Part shown: positions 39,367-48,280 of the stretch, one piece after another
Numbering within the stretch: position 1 is the first letter of the stretch
Layout of the letters: each line of letters opens with the position of its first letter
From: Rhodocyclaceae bacterium
Lineage (GTDB): Bacteria > Pseudomonadota > Gammaproteobacteria > Burkholderiales > Rhodocyclaceae
NCBI GenBank assembly: GCA_019455325.1
Contig: JACFMQ010000002.1
Coordinates: 393,353 to 457,352 of the forward strand
Reading direction: 5' to 3'
Length of the DNA: 64,000 nucleotides
The notes under the pieces: model-generated
What the model saw: the letters and a program-made list of their open reading frames with translations, nothing else
Told to the model about the DNA's origin: nothing
Database searches by the model: none
Translations under genes and position numbers: made by a program

Positions 39367-39821
39367 CCGTAATGCGTCAGCAGTTCCAGCGGATAGCGGC
39401 GGCCGGCCAGCCAGTCGTCGACGCAGCGCACGATCAGCGGGCTGCGGTGGCGCCCGGCCGAGGCGCGAATCTCTTCCGGCGTCAGCCAGCGCGCGGCGAC
39501 GATGCCTTCGTCCAGCCGGCGCTCCGGCTCGTGGCCGACGATGTCGCCGCCGAAGGCGAAGCGCAGATAGGTGACGTCCTTCACCTCGTTGCGCCAACTG
39601 TAGACGCCGACGAGGAAGCGCGGCGCGAAGCGGTAGCCGGTCTCCTCCAGCGTCTCGCGGGCGACGGCGTCGACCAGCGCCTCGCGGCATTCGAGGTGGC
39701 CGGCCGGCTGGTTGAAGCGCAGGCCGTCCTCGGTCTCCTCCTCGACGAGCAGGAAGCGGCCGTCCCGCTCGACGACGGCGGCGACGGTGACGTTCGGTTT
39801 CCAGATGGCGGCGTTGGACAT
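39363..39821 (-). CDS. nudJ: Nudix hydrolase NudJ (phosphatase)
   Basis: A 152-residue Nudix protein with box GHLECREALVDAVARETLEETGYR (residues about 41-64; key residues G, E, R-E-x-x-E-E-T-G). The N-terminus (WKPNVTVAAVVERDGRFLLVEE) and NQPAGHLE closely match E. coli NudJ, which also precedes mnmA. It acts on thiamine and nucleotide diphosphates. AGGA seven bases before the ATG at 39821 supports this start over longer frames. Confidence 0.88.
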   Translation of the reverse strand: MSNAAIWKPNVTVAAVVERDGRFLLVEEETEDGLRFNQPAGHLECREALVDAVARETLEETGYRFAPRFLVGVYSWRNEVKDVTYLRFAFGGDIVGHEPERRLDEGIVAARWLTPEEIRASAGRHRSPLIVRCVDDWLAGRRYPLELLTHYG

Positions 39822-39997
39822 CGCGAATCCTGCGGCGGGCGGCAAAGCGCGCATTTTACTGCCAAGCGGGCGCCCGGCGCCGATCGATGCGCGCCGGCGC
39901 AGGCCGCACCGCATCGGCCCGCAAGGGGCGCCGAAATCGGCTAAAATTTCGCCTTTCCCTTCAATCGACCTCAGGCAAAGCAACAGGAGACAAGATC

Positions 39998-40918
39998 ATG
40001 TCGATGTCCGACCGCGACGGCTTCATCTGGATGGACGGCAAGCTGGTGCCGTGGCGCGACGCCACCACGCACGTGCTGACGCATTCGCTGCATTACGGCC
40101 TTTCCGTCTTCGAGGGCGTCCGCGCCTACAAGACCGACAAGGGCACGGCCATCTTCCGCCTGAAGGAGCACACCGACCGCCTGTTCAACTCGGCGCACAT
40201 CTACATGATGCAGATTCCGTTCGGCCGGGAGGAACTGATGGAAGCGCAGAAGGAAGTCGTGCGCGCCAACGGGCTCGAATCCTGCTACCTGCGCCCGATC
40301 GCCTTCTACGGCTCGGAGAAGATGGGCGTCTCGCCGCGCGGCGCCAAGGTGCACGTCGCCATCGCCGCCTGGCCGTGGGGCGCCTACCTTGGCGAAGAGG
40401 GCCTGGAGAAGGGCATCCGCGTCAAGACCGCGTCCTTCGCCCGCCACCACGTCAACGTCACGATGCCGCGCGCCAAGCTGGCCTCGACCTACGCCAACTC
40501 GATCCTCGCCAACCTGGAGGCGACGCAGGACGGCTACGACGAGGCGCTGCTGCTCGACACCATGGGCTTCGTCGCCGAAGGCGCCGGCGAGAACCTGTTC
40601 GTCGTCAAGAACGGCACCATCTACGAACCGCAACTGACCTCGGGCCTGGTCGGCATCACGCGCGAGACGGTGATCCGGATGGCCGCCGACCTCGGCTACC
40701 AGGTCGTCGCCAAGCCGATCACGCGCGACGACGTCTACATCGCCGACGAAGCCTTCTTCACCGGCACCGCCGCCGAGGTGACGCCGATCCGCGAACTCGA
40801 CAACCGCAGCATCGGCGAAGGCAAGCGCGGCCCGATCACGACGCAGTTGCAGGCCCGCTTCTTCGACCTGGTGAACGGCCGCCTGCCCGAGTACGCCGAC
40901 TGGCTGGCCTACGTCTGA
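39998..40918 (+). CDS. ilvE: Branched-chain amino acid aminotransferase IlvE
   Basis: A 306-residue PLP enzyme (fold type IV) making Leu, Ile and Val from 2-oxo acids. Characteristic blocks are HYGLSVFEGVRAYKT, the PLP lysine in MPRAKLASTYANSILANLEA, and GFVAEGAGENLFVV. GGAGA seven bases before the ATG at 39998 fixes the start. A zinc-finger gene follows after 22 bases. Confidence 0.97.
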   Translation: MSMSDRDGFIWMDGKLVPWRDATTHVLTHSLHYGLSVFEGVRAYKTDKGTAIFRLKEHTDRLFNSAHIYMMQIPFGREELMEAQKEVVRANGLESCYLRPIAFYGSEKMGVSPRGAKVHVAIAAWPWGAYLGEEGLEKGIRVKTASFARHHVNVTMPRAKLASTYANSILANLEATQDGYDEALLLDTMGFVAEGAGENLFVVKNGTIYEPQLTSGLVGITRETVIRMAADLGYQVVAKPITRDDVYIADEAFFTGTAAEVTPIRELDNRSIGEGKRGPITTQLQARFFDLVNGRLPEYADWLAYV

Positions 40919-40940
40919 GAACGCAGAGGGAGAAAACGGA

Positions 40941-41132
40941 ATGTCCGAGAACCAGCAGACCCCCGTCGAAATCACCGCCCACGACCTGCCGCTGCACTGC
41001 CCGCAGCCCGGCGCGCCGCTGTGGGCGCGCCACCCGCGCGTCTTCCTCGACGTGACGCACACCGGCGAAGTCACCTGCCCGTACTGCAGCGCCCACTACG
41101 TGTTCAAGGGCGAGCTGCCCAAGGGGCATTGA
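40941..41132 (+). CDS. Small zinc-finger protein (CHCC / NDUFS6-like)
   Basis: A 63-residue protein with the zf-CHCC pattern: Cys20, His31 and CPYC (46-49), matching the NDUFS6-like family. Such proteins are common after ilvE in betaproteobacteria as I recall. Function is not settled. GGGAGA lies about nine bases before the ATG. Confidence 0.85.
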   Translation: MSENQQTPVEITAHDLPLHCPQPGAPLWARHPRVFLDVTHTGEVTCPYCSAHYVFKGELPKGH

Positions 41133-41136
41133 TTCC

Positions 41137-41214
41137 GTGAGGAGTGAGGAGTAAGGAGTGAGGAGTACACCTGCGGAGATCTCGCCTCCTCGCTCCTCAC
41201 TCCTCGCTCCTCAC
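41137..41214. repeat. GAGGAG-type inverted repeat overlapping the start of waaF
   Basis: Left arm of GTGAGGAG/GTAAGGAG units and right arm of CTCCTCGCTCCTCAC units, with the centre ACACCTGCGGAGATCTCGC. The same family as 25384-25462. The left arm contains the apparent Shine-Dalgarno (GAGGAG) and GTG start of waaF, so about 19 N-terminal residues of that protein are repeat-encoded. Confidence 0.85.
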
Positions 41215-42219
41215 TCGATCGGCGCGCGGCGCGCGCTGATCGTCGCCCCCTCCTGGATCGGCGACACCGTCATGGCGCATCCGCTGTTCGTGCGCCTGCG
41301 CGAACGCGAGCCGGACCTCGAACTGCACGCGCTGGCGCCGCGCTGGGTGGCGCCGGTGCTCCGGCGCATGCCGGAGATCGCCGGCGTCGTCGACAGCCCC
41401 TTCGGCCACGGCCAGCTCTCGCTCAAGGCGCGCTGGCGGCTGGCGCGCGATCTGGCGCGGATGGGTTTCCAGCGCGCCTACGTGCTGCCCAACTCGCTGA
41501 AATCGGCGCTGATCCCGTTCATGGCCGGCATCCCGCGGCGCGTCGGCTTCACCGGCGAGTCGCGGCTCGGCCTGATCAACGTCCGCCACGCGCTCGACAA
41601 GGCGGCGCTGCCGCAGATGGCCGAACGCTTCGCGCAGCTCGCCGAGCCGGTCGGCGCGCCGCTGCCGCGGCCGCTGCCCCTGCCGAAGCTCGCCTCGTCG
41701 CCCGAACAGCAGGCGGCGACGCTCGCCGCGCTCGGCCTCGCTCGCCCCGGCAAGCTCGCCGTCTTCTGCCCCGGCGCCGAGTACGGCCCGGCCAAGCGCT
41801 GGCCGACGCGGCACTTCGCGGCGCTGGCGCGCGAACTGGCGGCGCGCGGCTACACCGTGTGGTCGCTCGGCTCGCCGAAGGACGCGCCGGTCGGCGACGA
41901 GATCGCCGAAGAGGGGCCGGCGCAGAACCTCTGCGGCAAGACCTCGCTCGACCAGGCCATCGACCTCATCGCGCTGGCCGACTTCGTCGTCTGCAACGAC
42001 TCCGGGCTGATGCACGTCGCCGCCGCCCTCGGCCGGCCGCTGACCGCGCTCTACGGCTCGTCGTCGCCGGGCTTCACGCCGCCGCTGTCGCCGCGGGCGA
42101 AGGTGATCAGCCTCAAGCTCGAATGCAGCCCGTGCTTCCAGCGCGAGTGCCCGCTCGGCCATCTCGACTGCCTGGAGAAGCTCGACCCGGAACGCGTGTT
42201 GAAGGAATCTCTGCCATGA
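41158..42219 (+). CDS. waaF: Lipopolysaccharide heptosyltransferase II WaaF
   Basis: A 353-residue GT9-family enzyme adding the second L,D-heptose to the LPS inner core. ALIVAPSWIGDTVMAHPLF, NDSGLMHVAAALGRP and YGSSSPGFTPP are family signatures. Homologues normally begin just before ALIVAPSWIGD; here the first 20 or so residues come from an inverted repeat, and the only usable upstream start in frame is the GTG at 41158, preceded by GAGGAG at a good spacing. The 3' end overlaps the next gene by four bases. Confidence 0.92.
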   Translation: MRSTPAEISPPRSSLLAPHSIGARRALIVAPSWIGDTVMAHPLFVRLREREPDLELHALAPRWVAPVLRRMPEIAGVVDSPFGHGQLSLKARWRLARDLARMGFQRAYVLPNSLKSALIPFMAGIPRRVGFTGESRLGLINVRHALDKAALPQMAERFAQLAEPVGAPLPRPLPLPKLASSPEQQAATLAALGLARPGKLAVFCPGAEYGPAKRWPTRHFAALARELAARGYTVWSLGSPKDAPVGDEIAEEGPAQNLCGKTSLDQAIDLIALADFVVCNDSGLMHVAAALGRPLTALYGSSSPGFTPPLSPRAKVISLKLECSPCFQRECPLGHLDCLEKLDPERVLKESLP

Positions 42220-42662
42220 GCAACCCGCATCCCCCGCACCCGACCCTGTTCGCCTCGCCGGAAGACGCCGAGGCCGCCTTCTACGACGCCATCGAGCGCG
42301 GCGACCTGGAGGCGATGATGGCCACCTGGGCCGACGACGAGGAGATCGTCTGCATCCTCCCCTCCGGCCAGCGCCTCTCGGGCCACGCGGCGGTGCGCGA
42401 GTCGTGGCGGCAGATGTTCGAGAGCGGCTCGCGCCTGCACGCGCACGTCTCGCACGCGGTGCGCTGGACGAGCGCGCTGATGGCCGCGCACAACGTGCTG
42501 GAAACGCTCTACCTCGGCGACGACCCGACGCCGCACGGGCCGCTGCTCGCCACCAACGTCTACATCCGCGGCGCCAAGGGCTGGCGCCTCTTGGCGCACC
42601 ACGCCTCGGCGGCCAGCGAGCCGCCGCCGGTCGAGGACGGCGCCTCCCGTATCCTGCATTGA
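42216..42662 (+). CDS. SnoaL/NTF2-like protein (DUF4440-type)
   Basis: A 148-residue cytoplasmic protein of the cone-shaped NTF2-like fold: AEAAFYDAIERGDLEAMMATWADDEEIVCILP, HAAVRESWRQMF and GWRLLAHHAS. Function unknown; related proteins include ketosteroid isomerase-like enzymes and small binding proteins. It overlaps waaF by four bases. Confidence 0.82.
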   Translation: MSNPHPPHPTLFASPEDAEAAFYDAIERGDLEAMMATWADDEEIVCILPSGQRLSGHAAVRESWRQMFESGSRLHAHVSHAVRWTSALMAAHNVLETLYLGDDPTPHGPLLATNVYIRGAKGWRLLAHHASAASEPPPVEDGASRILH

Positions 42663-42744
42663 GCGTGGCCGCCTGCCGCACGCCGGCGGCGGCTCGACTG
42701 GCCGCCGCAGCGACTCCTCCATTTCTTCGCTCTCGGAAACCGAC

Positions 42745-44124
42745 ATGACCCTCCAGCTCCCGCCCGAAATCTTCAAGGCCTACGACATCCGCGGCATCGT
42801 CGGCAAGACGCTCACCCCGGAGGTCTGCCGCGCCGTCGGCCAGGCGCTCGGCTCGCTCGCCCGCGAGCGCGGCCAGCGCGCCATCGCCGTCGGCCGCGAC
42901 GGACGGCTCTCCGGCCCCGAACTCGCCGGCGCGCTGATGCAGGGCATCGCCGCCGCCGGCATGGACGCCATCGACGTCGGCTGCGTGCCGACGCCGCTCG
43001 CCTACTTCGCCGCCTACGCGCTCGACTGCGGCTCCTGCGTCTCGGTCACCGGCAGCCACAATCCGCCGGACTACAACGGCCTGAAGATGGTGATCGGCGG
43101 CGAGACGCTGGCGCTCGACGCGATCCAGGCGCTGAAGACGCGCATCGAGGCCGGCGACCTGCTCACCGGCGCCGGCGCCATCCGCAGCGCCGACGTGCAG
43201 GCGGCCTACATCGACCGCGTCGTCGGCGACGTGAAGCTGGCGCGGCCGATGAAGGTAGTCATCGACTGCGGCAACGGCGTCGCCGGCGGCATCGCCCCGG
43301 CGCTGTTCAAAAAGCTCGGCTGCGAGCTGGTCGAGCTCTATTGCGAGGTCGACGGCCGCTTCCCCAACCACCACCCCGATCCGTCGAAGCCGGAGAACCT
43401 GCGCGACGTGGTCCGCGCGCTCAGGGAGACCGACGCCGAGATCGGGCTCGCCTTCGACGGCGACGGCGACCGCCTCGGCGTCGTCACCAAGGACGGCGAG
43501 ATCGTCTTCCCCGACCGCCAGTTGATGCTCTTCGCCGCCGACGTGCTCGACCGCGTGCCGGGCGGCGAGATCATCTACGACGTGAAGTGCTCGCGCCTGC
43601 TCGCCGACTTCGTCCGCGAACGCGGCGGCCGGCCGACGATGTGGCGGACCGGCCACGCGCTGATCAAGAAGAAGCTCAAGGAGACCGGCGCGCCGCTCGC
43701 CGGCGAGATGAGCGGCCACGTCTTCTTCAAGGAGCGCTGGTTCGGCTTCGACGACGGCCTCTACGCCGGCGCCCGGCTCCTGGAAATCCTCTCGCGCCAC
43801 GCCGACCCGAGCGCCGTGCTGAAGGCGCTGCCGAACGCCACCAGCACGCCCGAACTGAACGTCCGGATGGCCGAGGGCGAGCCCTTCCGCCTGCTCGACG
43901 ATCTGAAAGCGAGCGCCCGCTTCGCCGACGCGCGCGAAGTGATCGACATCGACGGCCTGCGCGTCGAGTACGCCGACGGCTTCGGCCTGATCCGCCCGTC
44001 GAACACGACGCCGGTGCTCGTGCTGCGCTTCGAGGCCGACGACGCGGCGGCGCTCGCCCGCATCCAGGAGGATTTCCGCCGCGTGCTGCGCGCCGCCCGC
44101 CCCGATCTGCCGCTGCCGTTCTAG
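42745..44124 (+). CDS. Phosphomannomutase/phosphoglucomutase (AlgC/ManB type)
   Basis: A 459-residue alpha-D-phosphohexomutase interconverting hexose 6- and 1-phosphates for LPS and exopolysaccharide. The phosphoserine loop SVTGSHNPPDYNGLK, metal loop AFDGDGDRLGVV, sugar loop GEMSGHVFF and phosphate loop RPSNTTPVLVLRFE are all present. Its position next to waaF fits cell-surface sugar supply. Confidence 0.95.
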   Translation: MTLQLPPEIFKAYDIRGIVGKTLTPEVCRAVGQALGSLARERGQRAIAVGRDGRLSGPELAGALMQGIAAAGMDAIDVGCVPTPLAYFAAYALDCGSCVSVTGSHNPPDYNGLKMVIGGETLALDAIQALKTRIEAGDLLTGAGAIRSADVQAAYIDRVVGDVKLARPMKVVIDCGNGVAGGIAPALFKKLGCELVELYCEVDGRFPNHHPDPSKPENLRDVVRALRETDAEIGLAFDGDGDRLGVVTKDGEIVFPDRQLMLFAADVLDRVPGGEIIYDVKCSRLLADFVRERGGRPTMWRTGHALIKKKLKETGAPLAGEMSGHVFFKERWFGFDDGLYAGARLLEILSRHADPSAVLKALPNATSTPELNVRMAEGEPFRLLDDLKASARFADAREVIDIDGLRVEYADGFGLIRPSNTTPVLVLRFEADDAAALARIQEDFRRVLRAARPDLPLPF

Positions 44125-44155
44125 AATCTGCGTTCCTCCTTTTGCGCAGACCGCC

Positions 44156-45415
44156 ATGGCCGACTCCGACGCCGCCGAGTTCTTCCTCGGTCGCCAGCCG
44201 ATCCTCGACGGCAGCGAGCAACTGCTTGCCTACGAGCTGCTCTTCCGCAGCGGCCGGCAGAACGCGGCGAACGTCGCCGACCAGGTGCAGGCGACGGCCA
44301 CGGTGATCACCAACGCCTTCTCCGAGCTGGCCGTCGGCACCGCGCTCGGCCCCTACCGCGGCTTCATCAACGTCGACCGCGAGTTCCTCTTCAGCGACAT
44401 GATCGAGCTGCTGCCGAGCGACGTGGTGACGCTGGAAATCCTGGAGACGGTGCGCCCGGACGAAACCGTCGTCGCCCGCGTCCGCGAGCTGAAGCGCAAG
44501 GGCTTCCAGATCGCCCTCGACGACGTGGTCCGCCTCGGCGAGGAGTACGACGTGCTGCTGACGCTGGTCGACGTCGTCAAGGTCGACCTGCAGCCGCTCT
44601 CGCAGGCCGAGATCCGCGCCATCGTCGAACGCGTCAAGCGCACCGACGCGCGGCTGCTCGCCGAGAAGGTGGACTCCAAGGAGCAGATGGAATTCTGCCG
44701 CGCGCTCGGCTTCGACCTGTTCCAGGGCTACTACTTCGCGCGGCCGACGATCATCGCCGGCAAGAAGCTCGACCACTCGCAACTGGCGCTGATGCGGCTG
44801 ACCCAACTGCTGCTCGCCGACGCCGACAACGCCGAGCTGGAGAAGGTGTTCAAGGAACAGCCGGGGCTGGTCGTGAACCTGCTGCGCCTGACCAACTCGG
44901 TGGCCTACGGCGTGCGCACGCGCATCACCTCGCTGCGCCACGCCATCGCCCTGCTCGGCCGCCGCCAGTTGCAGCGCTGGCTGCAGATCCTGCTCTTCGC
45001 CAACCCGCAGGGCGGCGGCGTGACGCCGCTGCTGCAGCTCGCCGCGACGCGCGGCCGCCTCATGGAACTGCTCGCCGAGTCGCTCGACAAGCGGCCGCCG
45101 GGAATGCCGGACCAGGCGTTCATGACCGGCATCGTGTCGCTGATGCCGGCCCTGCTCGGCCAGTCGATGACCGATATCCTCGCCCAGTTGCCGCTGTCGC
45201 CGTCCATCGCGCAGGCGCTGAACGGCGGCGAGCGGCCCGGCCCGCTCGGCGGCCTCCTGCGGCTCGCGGAAGCCAGCGAGAGCGGCGACACCGAGGCCAT
45301 CACCGACCTGCTGCCGACGCTCGGCGGCCTCGACGCCGGCATGCTGAACGCCGCCGTCGCCCGCGCGCTCGCCTGGGCCAACGAAATCGGCCGCGAGGCC
45401 GTCAACGACGACTGA
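44156..45415 (+). CDS. EAL-HDOD signalling protein (YuxH-type), first of two
   Basis: A 419-residue cytoplasmic protein: an N-terminal EAL-like domain (LGRQPILDGSEQLLAYELLF, with ELL for EAL) and a C-terminal HDOD domain (about residues 200-400; VVNLLRLTNSVAYG). Several EAL catalytic residues appear degraded, although IALDDV and LAEKVDS remain. It is therefore probably a c-di-GMP binding or protein-protein module, not an active phosphodiesterase. Similar proteins regulate motility and surface behaviour. It is followed after 14 bases by a paralogue. Confidence 0.9.
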   Translation: MADSDAAEFFLGRQPILDGSEQLLAYELLFRSGRQNAANVADQVQATATVITNAFSELAVGTALGPYRGFINVDREFLFSDMIELLPSDVVTLEILETVRPDETVVARVRELKRKGFQIALDDVVRLGEEYDVLLTLVDVVKVDLQPLSQAEIRAIVERVKRTDARLLAEKVDSKEQMEFCRALGFDLFQGYYFARPTIIAGKKLDHSQLALMRLTQLLLADADNAELEKVFKEQPGLVVNLLRLTNSVAYGVRTRITSLRHAIALLGRRQLQRWLQILLFANPQGGGVTPLLQLAATRGRLMELLAESLDKRPPGMPDQAFMTGIVSLMPALLGQSMTDILAQLPLSPSIAQALNGGERPGPLGGLLRLAEASESGDTEAITDLLPTLGGLDAGMLNAAVARALAWANEIGREAVNDD

Positions 45416-45429
45416 AGGACGAACCACCG

Positions 45430-46644
45430 ATGGACATGCCGCCCGCTCTCGACAACGCCCTGCTGCTGCGCCAGCCGATCCTCGACGCCAAGCAGGAACC
45501 GGCCGGCTACGCGCTGCACTTCGTCGGCGCCGGCGCACCCGGCGTCGACGCCGCCTTCGCCGAACTCGGCCTCGGCGCCGCGCTGGCGAACCGGCCGGTG
45601 CTGCTGCGCGCCGACGCGCGCCTGATCATGGACGAGATCGTCGAGCGTCTGCCCGCCGACGTCATCCTCGAACTCGATCTCGCCGGCGCCCTTGACGCGG
45701 CCCTGCTCGACCGCTGCCGCGCGCTGCGCGCCGGCGGCCGCGCGCTGGCGCTGCCCGCCGACACAGACGACGCCGGGCGCGCGGCGCTGCTGCCGCTGGC
45801 CGACGTCGTCGGCGTCGATGCGCGCGCCGACGACGCCGAGCTCGCCGCCCGCGTCGCCGACCTTGCCGGCGCGGCCGACGGCCGCCGGCCGCGCATCCTC
45901 GCCGACGGCGTGGACACGCGCGAGCGCATGGCGCGCTGCCGGGAACTCGGCTGCGACCTCTTCCGCGGCTTCCACTTCGCCCGCCCGCGGCCGGTCGAAG
46001 GGCGCGGCATGAACACCTCGCAGCTCGGCATCATCCGCCTGCTCAACCAGGTGGCGCGCGAGGCCGACGCGCACGACCTGGAGGAAGGCTTCAAGCGCGA
46101 GCCGGGGCTGACCGTGAACCTGCTGCGCCTGGTCAACTCCGTCGGCGTCGGCGCCGCGCAGAAAGTCGATTCGCTGCGCCACGCCATCGCCATCCTCGGC
46201 CGCAAGCAGTTGCTGCGCTGGCTGCAACTGCTGCTGATGGCCTCGCCGAGCGGCGGCGCGCCCGAGCGCGATCCGCTGCTGCAACTGGCGGCGCAGCGCG
46301 GCGGCCTGATGGAGCGGCTGGCCGCGCTGCGCGCGCCGGCCGACCGCGCGCTGGCCGAGGAAGCCTTCCTCGTCGGCGTCATGTCGCTGATGCCGGCCGC
46401 GCTCGGCCAGCCGATCGAAGACATCCTGGCGCAGATTCCCGTGGCCGAGCCCGTCCACCGCGCGCTCGCCGCGCGCGAAGGCGAACTCGGCCCGCTGCTC
46501 GCGCTCGTCGAGGCGCTCGACGACGGCGACGCGGCGCGCTGCGACGCCCTGCTCGCCGGACTGCCGCCGCTCGCGCGCGGCAGCGTCACCGCCAGCCTTT
46601 GCGCCGTCCTCGTCTGGCTGCACGGCGACCGGGAAAACGCCTAG
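45430..46644 (+). CDS. EAL-HDOD signalling protein, second (more degenerate) paralogue
   Basis: A 404-residue paralogue of the preceding protein. The first EAL motif is changed to YALHF (no Glu), and much of the EAL domain is Ala/Asp-rich with few catalytic residues left. The HDOD part is better conserved (TVNLLRLVNSVGVGAAQKVDSLRHAIAIL aligns with the upstream copy). It looks like a duplication in which the second copy has lost EAL function. Confidence 0.88.
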   Translation: MDMPPALDNALLLRQPILDAKQEPAGYALHFVGAGAPGVDAAFAELGLGAALANRPVLLRADARLIMDEIVERLPADVILELDLAGALDAALLDRCRALRAGGRALALPADTDDAGRAALLPLADVVGVDARADDAELAARVADLAGAADGRRPRILADGVDTRERMARCRELGCDLFRGFHFARPRPVEGRGMNTSQLGIIRLLNQVAREADAHDLEEGFKREPGLTVNLLRLVNSVGVGAAQKVDSLRHAIAILGRKQLLRWLQLLLMASPSGGAPERDPLLQLAAQRGGLMERLAALRAPADRALAEEAFLVGVMSLMPAALGQPIEDILAQIPVAEPVHRALAAREGELGPLLALVEALDDGDAARCDALLAGLPPLARGSVTASLCAVLVWLHGDRENA

Positions 46645-46659
46645 CGGACGGCCCCGCGC

Positions 46660-47685
46660 TCACGCCGCCAGCGCCTGCAGGTCGGCGAGCAGCGCGTCCA
46701 CGCGCTCCGGCTGCGTGTCCCAGGCGCACATGAAGCGCGCGCCGCCGGCGCCGATGAAGGTGTAGAAGCGCCAGCCGCGGCCGCGCAGGCCGTCGACGAC
46801 CGCCGGCGGCAGCTCGACGAAGACGCCGTTGGCCTCGACCGGAAACAGCAGCCGCGCCGCCGGCAGCGCCGCCAGCCCGTCGGCCAGCCGCCGCGCCATG
46901 GCGTTGGCGTGCGCCGCGTGGCGCAGCCAGGCGCCGTCCTCGAGCACGCCCAGCCAGGGCGCGGAAAGGAAGCGCATCTTCGACGCCAGTTGCCCGGCCT
47001 GCTTGCAGCGCCAGGCGAAATCCTCGGCGAGCGCGCGCTCGAAGAAGACCACGGCCTCGCCGACCGGCAGACCCATCTTGGTACCGCCGAAGCAGAGCAC
47101 ATCGACGCCGGCGCGCCAGGTGAGGTCGGCCGGCGCGACGCCGAGCGCGGCCACCGCGTTGGCGAAGCGCGCGCCGTCCATGTGCACGCGCAGGCCGTGC
47201 GCATGCGCCACTTCGGCGACGGCGGCGATCTCGGCCGGGCGGTAGACGGTGCCGACTTCGGTCGCCTGCGTCAGCGTCGCCACGCGCGGCTTCGGGTAGT
47301 GGATGTCGCTGCGCCGCGCGATCACCTCGCGCAGCGCCTCCGGCGTCAGCTTGCCGTTCTCGCCTTTCGCCGGCAGCAGCTTGGAGCCGTTCGAGAAGAA
47401 CTCCGGCCCGCCGCATTCGTCGGTGTCGACGTGCGCCAGCTCGTGGCAGACGACGCTGTGGTAGCTCTGGCACAGCGCGGCGAGCGCCAGCGAGTTGGCG
47501 GCGGTGCCGTTGAAGGCGAAGTAGACGTCGCAGTCGGTCTCGAACAGCGCGCGCAGGCGGTCGGCGGCGCGGCGCGTCCATTCGTCCTCGCCGTAGGCCG
47601 GCGCGTGGCCGACGTTGGCGGCGACCAGCGCGGCCAGGGCTTCCGGGCAGATGCCGGCGTAGTTGTCGCTGGCGAAGTGCTGCAT
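46660..47685 (-). CDS. ltaE: Low-specificity L-threonine aldolase-type PLP enzyme
   Basis: A 341-residue fold type I PLP enzyme cleaving L-threonine and allo-threonine to glycine and acetaldehyde. The PLP lysine is in DVLCFGGTKMGLPVGE, and CHELAHVDTDECGGPEFF and HMDGARFANA are family motifs. GGGGAG lies eight bases before the ATG at 47685; an ATG two codons earlier is too close to that site. Confidence 0.88.
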   Translation of the reverse strand: MQHFASDNYAGICPEALAALVAANVGHAPAYGEDEWTRRAADRLRALFETDCDVYFAFNGTAANSLALAALCQSYHSVVCHELAHVDTDECGGPEFFSNGSKLLPAKGENGKLTPEALREVIARRSDIHYPKPRVATLTQATEVGTVYRPAEIAAVAEVAHAHGLRVHMDGARFANAVAALGVAPADLTWRAGVDVLCFGGTKMGLPVGEAVVFFERALAEDFAWRCKQAGQLASKMRFLSAPWLGVLEDGAWLRHAAHANAMARRLADGLAALPAARLLFPVEANGVFVELPPAVVDGLRGRGWRFYTFIGAGGARFMCAWDTQPERVDALLADLQALAA

Positions 47686-47708
47686 GCGCATGTCTCCCCG
47701 TCGAATCC

Positions 47709-48260
47709 TCAGCGTAGCGCGGCGAGATGGGGCGCCAGCGCCGCGCGCCAGGCCGCGCACTTCTTCTCGAACGAATGCGCGGCGTTGGCCGGGCTGGTCG
47801 ACGGCAGGCGCGCAAACGCCAGCGCGGCGGCGTCGAGGCCCGGCAGCACGCGGCGGCGGAAGCAGTCCTCGGCGGCGGCGCCGTTGAAGAAGACGTGGCG
47901 GATGCGCGGGTGCGCGGCGAGAAAGCCCGGCAGGTCGTTGGCCACCTCGCTGTCGCGGTCGATCGCCGCGTCGAGGCTGCCTTCGCGCGTGCAGGCGTGC
48001 AGCACGTCCCAGAGCGCGACGCCGGCCGCGCGCAGCGCCGCCGTGCGCGCCTCGTAGGGCGCGTCGGCGGCGAAGCCGAGCAGCGCGCCCATCAGCGGCC
48101 AGAAGGCGTTGCGCCCGTGCGCGTAGTAGCGGCCGGCGACGAGCGAGGCGACGCCGGGCATGCTGCCGAGGATGAGCACGCGCGCACCGGCGTCGGCGAT
48201 TGGCGGAAAGCTGCGGACGACATCCGCCGCCGCCTGCACTGTCGCCTGCCGCGCGCTCAT
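47709..48260 (-). CDS. DNA-deoxyinosine glycosylase-type uracil-DNA glycosylase superfamily protein
   Basis: A 183-residue protein with ILGSMPGVASLVAGRYYAHG followed by RNAFW at the N-terminal active site and LPSTSPANAAHSFEKKCAAW near the C-terminus. These match the family 6 (hypoxanthine-DNA glycosylase-like) branch of the UDG superfamily. It would excise deaminated bases, a plausible need for a denitrifier exposed to nitrosative deamination. It lies 20 bases downstream of a flavin reductase gene. Confidence 0.88.
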   Translation of the reverse strand: MSARQATVQAAADVVRSFPPIADAGARVLILGSMPGVASLVAGRYYAHGRNAFWPLMGALLGFAADAPYEARTAALRAAGVALWDVLHACTREGSLDAAIDRDSEVANDLPGFLAAHPRIRHVFFNGAAAEDCFRRRVLPGLDAAALAFARLPSTSPANAAHSFEKKCAAWRAALAPHLAALR

Positions 48261-48280
48261 GGCGGTCACGCCCTTCTCGC

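Noticed and set aside
41197-44157. A long minus-strand frame opposite waaF and the phosphomannomutase gene
   Set aside because: No domain or ribosome site; the plus-strand genes carry clear family motifs.
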